Counted from the first letter of the stretch, positions 47,436 to 59,932 are shown. The stretch: DNA of 64,000 nt from Paraphoma chrysanthemicola (GCA_020744225.1 JAGMWG010000009.1:248001-312000); one strand, 5' to 3'. Translations and numbers: made by a program. The notes: a model not told the origin generated them from the letters alone.

Positions 47436-47939
47436 TATTCAGGACAATCTTGCGGCGTTGCGAACAATGAGGACAAGATAATCCGACTCTGCTGGGGTGA
47501 GGCGCGATAGGATTGTGATTGAATTGCAAGTGAATTTACCTGCTTTCACAACGTGTTACTTTTAAAGTGTACAGAGCAGTCTCTTTGTCCATCTCTCCCG
47601 AGGTCTGCAAGCACAGCGTGGATCTGACATGGCAGCGCCGAGATGCCTGCGGCATCGGAACATGTGGGCATAGTCAACTCATACCCCGCGTTCTCACTAT
47701 TTCTAGGGTCTCAACGGCTCGGTAAATGTGGGGGTGGGGATGCAATGCTTTTCGGCTACTCTACCGAGATGGAGATCGGCCCAGTCGCGTCGCAAGCACC
47801 ACGCGTCGCATGGATTGTCGGAATTTGTTTGTGTATTCAAGTAGTCGCCATGGGTCATATCTTGCATGTTCTCTCTTCCGCTTCCTGTCTACTAACATCG
47901 ACAAGTTGCTTCCCTTTGCAATCCCTTCTTCGTGTCAAA
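47436..47939. promoter_or_regulatory. Divergent promoter: dioxygenase A / S15-type hydrolase
   Basis: This 504-bp stretch must drive both genes. It contains everted CGG triplets of the type bound by Zn2Cys6 factors: CCG-N9-CGG at 47638-47652 and CCG-N10-CGG at 47764-47779. Regulation by the cluster's own factor is inference. Confidence 0.4.
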
Positions 47940-49779
47940 ATGCCGGTCCCAATGCAAGTGGCTTACAAGCCTATTTCAAAACCCGAAGTGGGCACGAACA
48001 ACTATCAAGGCTTCACACCGGGCAAGACCGAAGTCCTTCGCAAAGGCGCAAGACCCTACAACGCGCGACCACTCGCATCGGATATTCGAATAGACCACGA
48101 CGTCGAAATTGTTGTTAGGGATGGCTGTCGCCTTTATGTAGACATATACAGACCCGCCGATGTTCCAGAAAACGAGAAATTGCCTGCAGTGATCAGCTGG
48201 TCATGTTACGGCAAGAAGTATTCGGCGTTGCACATGCTGCCCATTTGCGTCTGGAATTGCTGTGTATCGAACGAGTCATTAAGTGGGTTGGAGAAATTCG
48301 AAGGCCTTGATCCCGTTGTGTGGTGTCCGCGTGGATATGCTATTGTCTCAGTGGACTCGCGTGGCACTGGGAATAGCGATGGGTCGATACCGGTACGTCG
48401 AAATGGTGGACACGATCGAACCCGAACTACGCTAACATTTATAGATCATGGGCTCTCAGGACGCAGAAGATTGCTACGATGTTATCGAGGCCATTGCAGC
48501 AATGCCGTGGAGTAATGGCAAAGTAGGCATGGCTGGTAACAGCGCATTGGCCATCATTCAATGGCACGTCGCCTCTCTTCGCCCACCCCACCTCGCCGCT
48601 ATAGCGCCATGGGAAGGATCCGGCGATATATACCGTGAGCAGTTCTGTCGTGGAGGCGTATTCTCCATGTCAAATTTTGATCTCATCACGCACTTTATCA
48701 TCAAAACCAATAACCCTGGTGGGGGCATTGAAGACTTTGCTGAGATGTACCGACGCTCACCTGTCGCCAATGCCTATTGGGATGACAAGCGTCCGGATAT
48801 GACCAGGATCGAAGTTCCGGTTTTTATCAGTGGAAGCGACTTCTCTAGTATACACACCATGGGCGCCATCCGAGGATGGCTCGAGGTACCCCATGACAAG
48901 AAATGGATCCGTTGGAGCTCTCACCAGGAGTGGTTCGAGCTGTATTGCGATCCTCATGCAGACAAAGAGCTACATACCTATTTTGATAAGTACCTGAGGA
49001 ATAAGAGCAACGACTGGGATAAGATGCCACGGGTGCGCTGGTCAGCACTCCAATTTGGTGATAGAGAAGCCATCGACAACATTGAGTTCTCCGATTTTCC
49101 CGTTCCCGAAACGCAGTACAAGGATTTTTTCATGTCCAGCTCAGGCCTGAGCGAGATTTCTCCGGAACAGGCCCAGGTCATCACCTACAACTCCGAAGAT
49201 GCGAAGTCGATCGCCGAGTTCACCTACAAGTTCCCAAAAAAAGCACGACTCATCGGGCTTCCAAAGGCAATATTGTACATGTCAGCTCCAGCGCATGATG
49301 ACTTCAATGTATTCGTAATTTTGCGCAAGCGCGATAAGAACGGAAAACTCCTCATGCACCTTTGTTTCCCATTCTCAGCAATCCCGCCAGCGTACAAGAG
49401 CATCGACGACATTCCCGAGAAGGAACGCGCCAGCCTGAACCTACATATGGGAAGTGTGGGCGTGTTACGGGCCAGCCACCGAGCATACGACCCAAAGCGG
49501 AGTATTCACCCGCAGTTTCCATTCCATCCGCATGAAAAAGAGGAGAAGATCACACCTGGCGAGGTTGTGAAGCTTGAAATCGGCATTTGGTCCATGGGAG
49601 TGGACTTTGATGAGGGCGAGTCGATAAGTGCTCAAGTCTCGGGATCTTTCCCGAGTATCGCAGAGTATACTGCCTTCTCCACACCTCGCCCGGAGCATGA
49701 GAAGAACAAGGGTGAGCACTGGATACACACTGGCTCAGATACACCAAGTCGGATGATACTGCCTTTCATTCCGTTGTAG
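47940..49779 (+). CDS. CocE/S15-type alpha/beta hydrolase (X-Pro dipeptidyl-peptidase-like)
   Basis: Exons 47940-48392 and 48445-49779 with a 52-bp intron give 595 residues. VEIVVRDGCRLYVDIYRP begins the catalytic domain; VVSVDSRGTGNSDGS-like sequence (IVSVDSRGTGNSDGS) and KVGMAGNSALAI with nucleophile Ser184 follow, with an acid in ISGSDFSS and a likely His in SSHQEW. From about residue 370 the jelly-roll PepX C-terminal domain is recognisable (ILYMSAPAHDDFNVFVILRK, SLNLHMGSVGVLRASHRAYD). Family members cleave X-Pro peptides, cocaine-like esters or cephalosporin esters; which applies is not readable. The ATG at 47940 is chosen because the family starts there; an open frame continues upstream but without similarity. 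Confidence 0.87.
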
Positions 49780-50706
49780 TTCCATACCGCTTTACTTAGA
49801 CACCAGTGAATAACATTGTGCACAATTCTGCATGTCCCTTTGTGACACGAGATCTGCTCAGATACTGTTTCATAGAGTGGGGTTAACGAATCTAATTACT
49901 GCGGGACTATTGTGCATTGGAGAGGAGACGGTATTTAACCAGCAATTGTTAGATACTGGAGATCTCATACTTTGATAGCTGGACTTACAGGTCCCTTCAA
50001 GAACCCCAAGAAGGCTTGCAGTTTCCTCCTTGTTCTCAAATTGCCATGTGACACAATTGGACGTTGTTCATGCTCCCAAGCACGACATTACTACCATCAA
50101 CACGCGATTGCAGTCCGCTGAATTTGGCTTCTCGGCTCGACACAAATTCGCTCCTGTATCAAACCCGATAACATCAAAGTGTGCCTGGCGACGCCGGCCA
50201 TGGTACGGGGAGAAGCTGGAAGCGGAGGGTGTTGTAATATGCAGTCTGCTGATTGGTCGACGAATGCCCTCCTTCCGAACGCTAGCGCACTTTCCGACCC
50301 CGAACTTCCCCAGATTTCTCCACAGATTGTTCTCCTTTCCTTTGCATGGGCCCATGCAATTGCAGCGCTGTTCAATGCGCGTAAAGTGGAGTTCAATTCA
50401 GGCGGGATGTGGAGCTGACCTTGATAGCCAAGTCAGAGCCCAGGGAACGCCAACGGATTCGTCGGTTGTGGTGGGAACCTGGGGGTTTTTGAACTAGGCA
50501 AGGTTGAAGTGGCGTCCAAGACAAGAACGACTGGAGAAGGTAAGCTGGGATCCTTCCGACATAAAGTAGCACGTTTGCGCTGATCAATAGAAGGAATCTT
50601 GACCCGAAGACCTCTCCTAGCTTTCGCAAGCTTGGACAACCTCATTCACACGTTCTCAGACTCATTTTGTGAATACCATTGAACTCAATCGTGTGGATTC
50701 TGCAAA
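49780..50706. other. Intergenic 0.9 kb, no gene recognised
   Basis: Open frames on both strands between 50030 and 50650 overlap each other and show no family features. The last part is the MFS gene's promoter and leader. Confidence 0.45.
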
Positions 50707-52481
50707 ATGCCCGACGACATCAAAGACATGAAGGCCATGGAGACTAAAGTCGAGCGTTATGAAATGGTTTCAGATGGCGAAGCCGGCTTTGTGAAGCCTG
50801 TTCAAGAAGCGGCAGCCATGGGCACCGTCACCATTACGGACCTCAATGAGCTCTTTTTAATCCCGGCCCCAAGTGCCGATCCTCGAGGTGACTGTGGCAT
50901 TACCTCGCGAACGACGAATGGTATGCTGACCTTTACTTAGATCCGCTGAATCTGTCGAAATTCCGCAAGATCGTTTTCATTGTATTGGTCTCAATTTTCT
51001 CGAGCTTGGGACTCGCGCTGGTGTCAGGCTTCGGCGGCTTGCTCACGTGGTACATTCCCATATATGCCGCAGCTGGTGCTACATACGCCGACATCACTGC
51101 GCTGATGACATATCCATCCATGTTCATGGGTGTCGGAAATCTAATATGCATGCCTCTTGCTCTTGCAATTGGACGACGCCCGGTATTTCTGCTGTCACTC
51201 TTGATCTTGGTGGGCTCTGCAGTCTGGGCTGCGTATGCTAAGAACTACAACTCTCACCTCGGTGCAAGAATGTTACTTGGATTTACTGCCGGTCAGAGTG
51301 AGGCGTTGGTTCCCATGATGATACAGGTACGATGACAAAGTGATGCGAAAAGCTCCAGGAAGCGCTAACCTAGATGTTAGGAGATCCACTTCGTTCATGA
51401 GCGCAGTACCTTTCTAATGTGGCAATCTGCCACTCAGACCGTTCTGGCCGCTGTGTACATCATATGCGCTTCTCCCATCGCTGGAGCTGTAGGTCCATCT
51501 AATTGGTACATCCTCGGTGCCGGGCTTTGTGCAGCCACCTTTGTGTTGTCCATCTTCTGGGTTCCTGAGAGTAAATATGATCGGTCGTTAACCGCATATG
51601 GACAATTCTCGATTGAGGAAGGAGGCGAACTAGACGTTTCGAGAAACTCAGCACAACTGCCGGTTAAGCTGTCCGAACGGCCTGCCCTCGATCTGAACAA
51701 ATTTCCTCCGCGCACCGTCTGGTCGGATATGCGAATCTTTGTTGGCAAACCAGACTGGATGGAAGGTCTCTACGGATTCATCAATACATTCCAGGTGATG
51801 CTGTTTCCCAACGTACTTTGGGCCTTCTGTCTCAACGGCTTGACCATTGGAGTCAACATCGCAATTGGAACGACATACGGAAACATAGTGCACGCACCTC
51901 CTTATAACTGGTCAGACAGTTCGATCTCATATGTTAACGCGGGACAAATCGTGGTGGCCTTTGTGGCACTACCGCTCCTTGGCAATGGCAGCGATGCCAT
52001 CATAAAATGGCGGGCGCGGCGTAATGGTGGAGTTCATGAGCCAGAGAATCGTCTTCTCCTACTGTGGCTGCCTCTGCTGGTCGGATGCATCGCTGCCACA
52101 TTGTACGGGTTGGCCGCGCAAAACCCTGGCAAATACCATTGGTTCGTCTTCGTGTTCGCCAACGCGGCGTACTATTTCGCCTTTGTCGGTGCAAACATCG
52201 CTGCGATCACGTACCTACTAGACTCGTATCCTGCGCGCGCTGGACCCATCCTTGTTGTCATCACAGCGTTCCGTGGATTCGTCTCCTTCGGAACTAGTTA
52301 TGGAGTTGCCAAATTCATCGAAACCGATGGCTACGATGGGACTTTCGGCACATACGCTGGATTGACGGCGTTGTTCGGTTTGCTGGGCATCCCAGTATTT
52401 TTGTATGGGAAGAAGATCCGAGCCTACACCGGGAAATGGGCTATGAAGAAGGTTTCTGGCCACCCGTCTATGTCACAATGA
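50707..52481 (+). CDS. MFS transporter (drug:H+ antiporter-like)
   Basis: Exons 50707-50887, 50941-51326 and 51381-52481, with 53- and 54-bp introns, give 555 residues. After a 60-residue polar N-terminus, DPLNLSKFRKIVF leads into the first of about twelve spans; MFMGVGNLICMPLALAIGRRPVFLLS holds the motif between spans 2 and 3, and ARMLLGFTAGQSEALVPMMI the span 4 region. The pattern fits the Hol1/Tpo-like group of fungal MFS proteins. Placed between the two dioxygenase gene pairs, it probably moves the substrate or product of this cluster across the plasma membrane; direction cannot be read. Confidence 0.88.
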
Positions 52482-53151
52482 GGACATTGTGCCCAGACTG
52501 ACGGCACTACAAGTCAGCGTGTTGTTTAGAATCCAGTGCAATGTTGATGAGTGTAGTCTAGTTCTGTCGTCTCTTATCGATGTCTGCTGTCGAATACTTC
52601 AGTCGAACCAGTCTTCAATCTTTACTATATTCGTGTCCTTAAAGTAACCACCGGATCCTTTGGTGCAAAACTCAATTTGTCTCTGCCGTTCGTGCGTAGG
52701 TGCATACGAAGCTGTCATGGGGCTCCCTCTTCGCTGCTGAATTGTACCTGTCACAATCGCCTCTCGATACAGTAATGTTAGAGCGGACGACCTACAACAC
52801 AAAATATAGATTGGGCATGACTTATGGCGATACTTGGTGGCGATACCCGATCGTCCTCGTCAAGGCGACAATTGCCCGTTCGAAATGATGATTGGAGGGG
52901 AAACGGCGAATCTACCGCCCGGTGTGCTGGACATCTGCGGTCCGTTTTCGCGATCGCCTGCAAGTTGAGCGAATTCACTGCGCCCATCTGGTGGTGGGCC
53001 GGTCGTCTTTCGGTCATTGATCGCGAAGTTCACGACGCATGTACGAGAAGTGAGAAGGTGAGAAAAAGCGCCGCGTGACGTCATTGTTTTCATTTGCGCT
53101 AAGCGAAGAAAGCACCCCGAGGCTAGGTCTGCTTGATTGGCATGCATCCAT
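52482..53151. other. Convergent intergenic region, no gene recognised
   Basis: The 3' flanks of the MFS gene and of dioxygenase B meet here. Nothing further is seen. Confidence 0.5.
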
Positions 53152-54270
53152 TCAAGCCGACGCTTTGATGTAAGGAATCCCAGTCAGTCTAAATGTTCTC
53201 TCATCCAATACTGGTTTGTTGACTGGCTCCGTGCGATTGTGTGGATCCTCTTCTCCCTCTCTCTTCGCTATGTTCGAGCCAGTATGTCGCGCGTTCGGCC
53301 AGTGAGTGGTGCCCACCCAATTATCATAGGCCTCCTTTTTCCTCAGCAAATCCTCCTGTGTTGCATCCGCTACGGGCATGTAGCATGTGTAAGCTGCGAA
53401 ACGAGGCTGATTTGTTTTGGAGCTCAAGTTGTAGTGCGGCGTGCGCGAGTCCCACACGAGGAGATCACCAGGGTCAGCGCACACCTTCACCCACTCAGTT
53501 CCCTTCTCTTCGAGCCACTTCATGCCGTTTTCGGTGAATCCGTACCATTCTGGTGTCCAGGCTGGGATACGCTCCTCATCCGCCATGTCATGGTGGAACT
53601 CATCAGACAACAGATGCCCACCAGGGCATACGATAAGACCACCGTCATCTGGCCCATTGGGAAGCAAGTTAACCAGGCCTTGTAGGCACCTGAATCCTGG
53701 CTTGGCGGGGTCCTGATCTTGATGGGGCCATGGCTTATTTTCTGGAATATCCGAGCGACTGCAAATGTCAGCAACTGATCCAACAATGAGCAAATTCAGC
53801 ATACGGCAGTGTGAAATTGATTGCGTCGAACGAGACAAGTAGATCGTTTGTGTTGTATACTTTCTCGAAAGCGCCAACGACACCTGGCTCTCCTCGAATA
53901 GCCCAAGCAAAGTCTTCGTGGGTTACAGCATAGTGCAGGCACATGCCTTTTTCTGTAATATGGGGTAGTTTGTCCTTGTGGACAGTCGATAAGTCATTAC
54001 GGTCGAATCCGAGCTTACTAGTGAGTGTGTAAGTTTCACTCGCTCAACGTCCGTCGAGAAAACTTACAATCCCTCCAGCCAACTGTACATCTGGTCCGCA
54101 TACTTGTCGGCCCTCTCCTTCGGAATTGCACCCTTGATCACGGCGTATCCATCTTTAGCGAGGTCATCTCTCCAGTCGCCGTACTTGATATCAAACCCGT
54201 CGACTCGCATGCGCTCACACTCGACAGTCTTCAACGTCACTGCTGCTGTTTTCGTTGTGGTGGAGATCAT
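53152..54270 (-). CDS. PhyH-like Fe(II)/2-oxoglutarate dioxygenase B
   Basis: Exons 54270-54068, 54017-53805 and 53758-53152, with 50- and 46-bp introns, give 340 residues, the same length as dioxygenase A. KPWPHQDQD supplies His151 and Asp153, WDSRTPHYN His247, and NQPRF Arg258; LVNLLPNGPDDGGLIVCPGG is the shared strand motif. The N-terminal IKYGDWRDDLAKDGYAVIKG aligns with TTYGDWRDDFHKNGTAVIKA of dioxygenase A. None of the intron positions is shared with A, so the duplication is old. The gene is divergent from the FAD monooxygenase, with 431 bp between starts. Substrate unknown. Confidence 0.88.
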
Positions 54271-54701
54271 ATTGACGAATTTGTGCCAACACTTGGGCTT
54301 GACAAAGCGGATTGAGCGTGTTTCTAAGTGACAAGAGTGTTTTTAGGCATATATCCGGGACCCATTTGTCGAATGAGAGCCGGTGGCATCGCTGACGCCG
54401 TCGGAGCGGCCCACACGTGCCGAGGATACATGCGCCCACATTTCCGAACCTTATCGATGATCATCGGACTGTGCGATACGACTGTAACATACCAAGGAGT
54501 GGGCATTAATGTCGTTTTCCCTTTTCTCGTGAAGTGGAGAAGCTATGCTAGGCTAGGCCCATCTTCTGTGTAAGCGGCCTAAGTCGAGGTGTTCATTAGC
54601 CGTATGAGGGCTTGAATTATACGCAGCCAGCATGTCTTGCTCATCTTTGACTCGGTCTGTCTGTTTCTGCTCTATTATAGTCATTGTTTTCAGCAAGCTG
54701 A
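54271..54701. promoter_or_regulatory. Divergent promoter: dioxygenase B / FAD monooxygenase
   Basis: The 431-bp stretch serves both genes. CGG/CCG triplets are dense around 54380-54470, suitable for a Zn2Cys6 factor, but no single palindrome stands out. Confidence 0.35.
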
Positions 54702-56048
54702 ATGACCCTCAACATGCCATCGTTAACGCAATTCCGGATCATCATCGTGGGCGGCGGTATCGCAGGACTGGCAGCTGCCATAGCTTTACGGAAGGATGAC
54801 CGTCAGATCACAATCTTGGAGCAGTCCCGTCTGAGTACAGAAATTGGTGCGACGATCTCACTACAGCCCAATGCCACAAGAATCATGAAGCAATCGTGGG
54901 GGCTCGCTAACTTTCTTGATGAATCGAATGGAACCGTTGATAACGGCTTCAGGATGTATAATGTTGACGGTGAAATGGTCAGCGAAATATCTCTGCGAAA
55001 CAAGGCACAGTATGGGGCTGACCGCGTCATGTGGCATCGTCAAGACCTCCACGCTTACCTGAGGAAGACGGCCACAAGTGTCGATCGCAACGGCAAGCCT
55101 GCGCTACTACGGACCTCGGCGCATGTAACTCACTGCGACTGCGAAAACGGCATTGTGACACTTGGAGACGGCGAAACCTTAGAAGCAGACCTCGTTGTGG
55201 GAGCGGATGGTATACACAGTGTGCTCCGATCTTTTGTACTTGGCAAGCATGTTGAACCAAGGCCAACTGGCGCTTCAGCGTACCGCCTCATGTTACCTAC
55301 AGCACTCCTGAATGTACGCGCTCCCCAATTCGCTGCGAAGATCAAACCAGAGGAACCTTACACATCTATGATGATGGCGCACAGCTGTAGGCTGATCATG
55401 GGCCCTGCTCGCAATGCCCAAGTCTACAGCATTGTTGGCTTGGTACCAGACGAGCAGATGCAAGAAAGTCCCGACAGCGCGCAGTCCTGGGTGACCAAAG
55501 GCGATCCGGACAAGATGTTAGATACCTTTGAAGGCTTCCCAAGCTGGACACGGGAAGTGCTACGAACTTCCGAAAGTATTGGCCTCTGGCAGCTGCGCGA
55601 TCTGGACCCGCTGCAAACCTGGTACTCTGGGAGAGCCATCTTGATTGGAGATGCGGCACACGCCATGCTACCTACACAGGGCCAAGGTGCGAGCCAGACG
55701 ATCGAGGACGCGGAAGCTCTGGGCGCCTTGTTCGACGGCGTTAATCATGAACCATCAAAGAGGGAGATTGAAACAACGTTGGAACAAGTTTTCCAGTGCC
55801 GGTACGAGCGTGCCAGTCTGATACAACAGTTCAGTCGAGAATCAGCGAAACCTGCGACAGATAAGGGAAGCAAAGTGATCAAAATGTATGTTTAGCTTCA
55901 GGTGCAAGTTGTGTCAGTCGCTGAATCTTATAGGCGGCCTGATGAGTTCATGGATTATAACTGTACCTATCGTGGTGCGAGAGACTGGCAGGAAAAGTGC
56001 GCGGTAACGGCCGTTACAGCTGGTGTCGAAGCAGTAGTGGTTTCATAG
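54702..56048 (+). CDS. Salicylate-hydroxylase-like FAD monooxygenase
   Basis: Exons 54702-55885 and 55934-56048 with a 48-bp intron give 432 residues. Group A flavoprotein motifs are in order: IIIVGGGIAGLAAAIAL (residues about 13-29), DLVVGADGIHSVLRS (DG motif) and GRAILIGDAAHAMLPTQGQG (GD motif), then ASQTIEDAEALGALF. Such enzymes hydroxylate or decarboxylate aromatic acids with NAD(P)H and oxygen. The second exon is short and ends with a polar tail (FMDYNCTYRGARDWQEKC). Another ATG lies four codons downstream of the chosen start. It neighbours dioxygenase B and the transcription factor and is probably co-regulated. Confidence 0.9.
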
Positions 56049-56359
56049 GTGCGGCCTAGATGCGAACGCAATGCTTAGATAGCTAGTATCAAGGTCGCCT
56101 ACCTCGACTGTGTCAGCACTGTAGCTTAGATCAGCATCTGAGATCAATGCCGAAACTACAGGATGCAACCCGAAGCTGTTGCACTGGCGCAACGGAAGTG
56201 ATGCGAGGCGGCTGAATTATTCCGATGTCCCTAACGCACCCCGCATTTAGGCTGCGCGTAGTGTTGCCCACTTTCCGAGGGCCGAGTTGACATTCTGGCT
56301 CGAAGCAATGGTCACCCACATTTCCGATCCGCCTACATGGAGCAATTTGGATACTCGAC

Positions 56360-59282
56360 ATGGCAGTGACAACGAACAATGTGCGACCTTCGAAACGACA
56401 GCGGACCGCCGATGTCTCCCCCATCGGTCCATATCAATGCCAGGTCTGCCATCGATCATACGAGCGGGCCGACCACTTAGATCGACACCTAGACTCACGC
56501 AGGTACCGCCAAAGTGGGTGTTCTATTCAACGCTAACTCATGCACAGATCGCAACGAGCGTTCCTTCCGATGCGAAGAGTGCCCTGCCGCTTTCAATCGT
56601 AGGGATCTATTGCTTAGGCATCAGGCAACACACGCAAAGAACAATGCGGACGGAACAGTTGGCCCGAGTCGCATCGCAGAACGTGCCACAAGGGCATGTA
56701 ATTCTTGCGTTGTTTCCAAGGTCAAATGCGACAACGGAAGACCTTGTAGACGTTGCCAAAAGAAAGGTGTACTCTGCGTAGGCAAGTTTTCACAAGCCTC
56801 ATCGTTACCGCCAGCAGGCGCCGAAGATCATTCCTCGCATGTATCTGCTGGACTTCCGGAACATTATGATGATACAGATCCTTTCCATGATTCCGTTCGC
56901 ATGAGCAGTGTTTACATCGAGGATTCTTCTGCTGATGCGCAAGTCTTGCTGGATCTTTACAATGATACCGGCTATAACCAACATGGCATACCAGCTTTCT
57001 TTGAGCAGATCATGGTACCTGCGCCCGACTTCATAGGGGTTAATTACATGCAGCCTCCTCCTGATTTGACTGCTTGGATGCCAGAGGTAGATTGGCTTGG
57101 ACAGATGGATATCTTTGGCATTGATTTCAGTCCAGCTATCGATCAGATGCTAGATGTGGATGTAGTGGAGCCGGAAGATACTGCACTTCGAGAGGCACGA
57201 GACGATGATATTCCATCAGTTCCACACGCGGGAGTGGATGTTAATTCGGCGAAGCAGCGCCACGCAGTCTTCAAGCAATCGCCATGGTAAGTGGGAACGT
57301 CTAGATTTGACTATGGATAGAGCTGACTGTTATCACAGGCTCTGGTATCCGGAGCGCAACCAGCATGCTTTCAGCGAGCATGATAATATAACATTGGACG
57401 AACGCAATGTCGATCTCGCCTCTTCTCCACACATGCCGCACTCATCAAACGTCGTCATTCCAGATCGACTATCAGCAGGCGCTCGTGACCGTATCTTTCA
57501 ACTAGTTTCTAAGACTGCGCGAAGTCAGATCTCTATTCCATCCTTTCCCTCAGCAGAATGTGTAGAGAAGCTTATCAAAGTTGGCATTGCGAAACGACTT
57601 GAGACTGACGCTTGGATACATCCGTACGCCTTCGAAAGCGAGACTTCGAGGCCGGAGTTTCTGACTGCGCTAGTAGCTGGAGGCTGTGTATGTTTTGGAA
57701 TACCATCGGTGAATAGGACGGGGTTGGCACTTCAGGAAATTGTTAGAGTCGCACTGAACAACTTGGTAAGCCATGATTTGCTCAGCCCAGGAACTTTCTT
57801 TGATATTCTTCTAGTCTGAAAACGACAACAGTGTGATACGTGAACTCGAGTATCTCCAGGCTTCCATGTTGTGGCTTGATATTGGGGCCTTCTGTGGGTA
57901 TAGAAGAAAGATGGAGATTGCAGAGAGCAGCCTACAATCACTTGTTACCGTAGGTCACAATCAGACATAGGTCCACCAACGCATGCTAATTCCACAGGCA
58001 ATGCGTCGTGCTGGTCGGTTTGATTATGTCCGATATCCTACTGTAGCACCATCTGCCGAAGACGATGATCAAGAGCTGCATGCCAAATGGAAGCATTGGG
58101 TGGAATTGGAGTCGTATAAGAGGTAAAACAAACTGTGCTTTGGACGTGCCAAATGATATATTAACAATATCAGACTCGCATACCATCTCTTCGAGCACGA
58201 TATGCACATGACTATGGTCAAACATCGTCCACCACTCATGTCCTATGCAGAACTCACACTTGCATTGCCTGCATCAAGAACACTTTGGCTTGCGCCCTCC
58301 GCAGAATTGTGGAGAATAAGATATCTCGAAACCAACGTAACGACCAGTCTGCCTTCGCTTAGAGTGCTTCTTAGAGACGAGACCATGATGATGTGCCTGT
58401 CTTCAGATATAGATACACAAATCGTGCGATCAGCATATCTTCATGGCATAGCAGGCCAGATCTGGGAGCATGCACAGCAGTCCGTACTGTTGGACGACAG
58501 CAGCGACCCCTCATCTCAGCTCTGGGCCCGCTCACGCCAGCAGAAACTGTGAGTCGAGAGAACAAACCTCAAACTTACCAAGACTGACAAGTTCGAATAG
58601 CTGTCATAGTCTACAACTCGATGACTTTCAGCTTGGCAAGTCTCCCGCGGTGACCTGTGTTTATCACCAGTTTCTACGCATGTTTCTTCACGTCAATCTC
58701 GACCTCATAATGCGCTTCGCTGGCAAGTGCGGCGAGAGTGCAGCGAATAGCGCATACACCAACCTCTCTCCATGGAGTCAGACAAAGGAAGCCAGGATTG
58801 CCATTTGTCATGCCGGACAAGTGATAAGAGCCGCAAGACATATCCCACCCTACCAGATTCGTGGTCCAGACTCCTTTATGACGTACCACGCCATCATGGT
58901 GCTGTGGACATATAGCATGATGGTGCGCGACCGCGCGAAAAAGACCGGGACAAGTACGCCCTCTCGTGCGCAGCCCGCTCCGCAGGCTAAGATTATTCTT
59001 TTGGACGATGCGCCAGCCAGTGTTCAGAGTGATGTCGATACTTTCATTCTCTCGAACACGGGCATGCCATGTCTGCGAATTGTTTCAACGCATCATTCAA
59101 TCGCTCCGGAACCTGCGTCCGCCAGCCGGCCTGAGCTTTGTGACCTCAGGTATCCATCGCAGGTCATGAAGGTTGGTGTCAGGCTTCTTGATGCGACACA
59201 CCCGGATGTTGATCGTGAGACCGGACCTCCTCTTATGAGGGCACTATGCGGTTTGATGGAAGAATTGGGAGGGTTAAGATGA
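56360..59282 (+). CDS. Transcription factor with two C2H2 fingers, a Zn2Cys6 domain and a fungal_trans region
   Basis: Seven exons (56360-56498, 56548-57286, 57339-57765, 57815-57949, 57998-58122, 58174-58548, 58601-59282) give 873 residues with all phases consistent. Finger 1 uses Cys27, Cys30, His43 and His47; finger 2 Cys55, Cys58, His71 and His75. The Zn2Cys6 cluster spans Cys97-Cys123 with CX2CX6CX5CX2CX6C spacing, preceded by RATRACNSC. The rest matches the fungal-specific regulatory domain (AGARDRIFQLV, SVIRELEYLQASMLWLDIG, LAYHLFEHDMHM). The first intron (56499-56547, 49 bp) must use a GC donor; only then is His47 formed across the junction. It lies at the edge of the enzyme cluster and is the likely local regulator. 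Confidence 0.88.
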
Positions 59283-59932
59283 GAGAGTAGGTATGGTGGA
59301 ATAATTGGAAGTAATGATCAATCGCGGAAAGTGTCTACTCATCTTGAGCACTAGAAGCCTTTTACAACGAGCTCAATACAATCCTAGCACTAAGGTTGAA
59401 TCAATGTGTACTAAGCCTGTTCTTTATCTATGGTTGTTTTCATGGATGAACGTATCTGTCACGGTGATTTTGCCGTCAGTCTTCGTTTGGTAATGGAGAG
59501 CCACGATGTTAATAAAGCTTTTTGGGTTGAGCTGCAGATGTAGCATCTAACCAGCCTGAGCAGAATTGGTCTAGCCGAGCTCAATCGTGGTAGACCGTCA
59601 ATCCAGAAGTCATTACAATATAGAGATCTGAATGTATTCTGTATTTAATTACCCTTCTGTTGTTTCTGTAGGATACTTGGAAGCTATACAGCCATATTGA
59701 ATGGTTGGGGACAGAAGCCGTTTGAGCGACCGTGGACGATTTCTGCCGGGGCCTCGTGACCTGATAGGCGTAACCATGTCTAAGTAATGGCATTTCTTCA
59801 TCATAATGCTTCACTATTGCAAGCATTGTTCTGACTTCGAGGAGCAAACAAAGCTGACGTACAGCCTTATCTCCTCATCACAGCAGTACAATTTGCTAAG
59901 CCTTACAATTGCCATATCTACTGGTCCATCTT
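59283..59932. other. Convergent intergenic region, no gene recognised
   Basis: The 3' flanks of the transcription factor gene and the PNP-Hsp40 gene meet here; no coding signal is seen. Confidence 0.5.

Noticed and set aside
50030..50650. Cluster of open frames upstream of the MFS gene
   Set aside because: They lie on both strands over the same bases, lack motifs and fit a promoter region.
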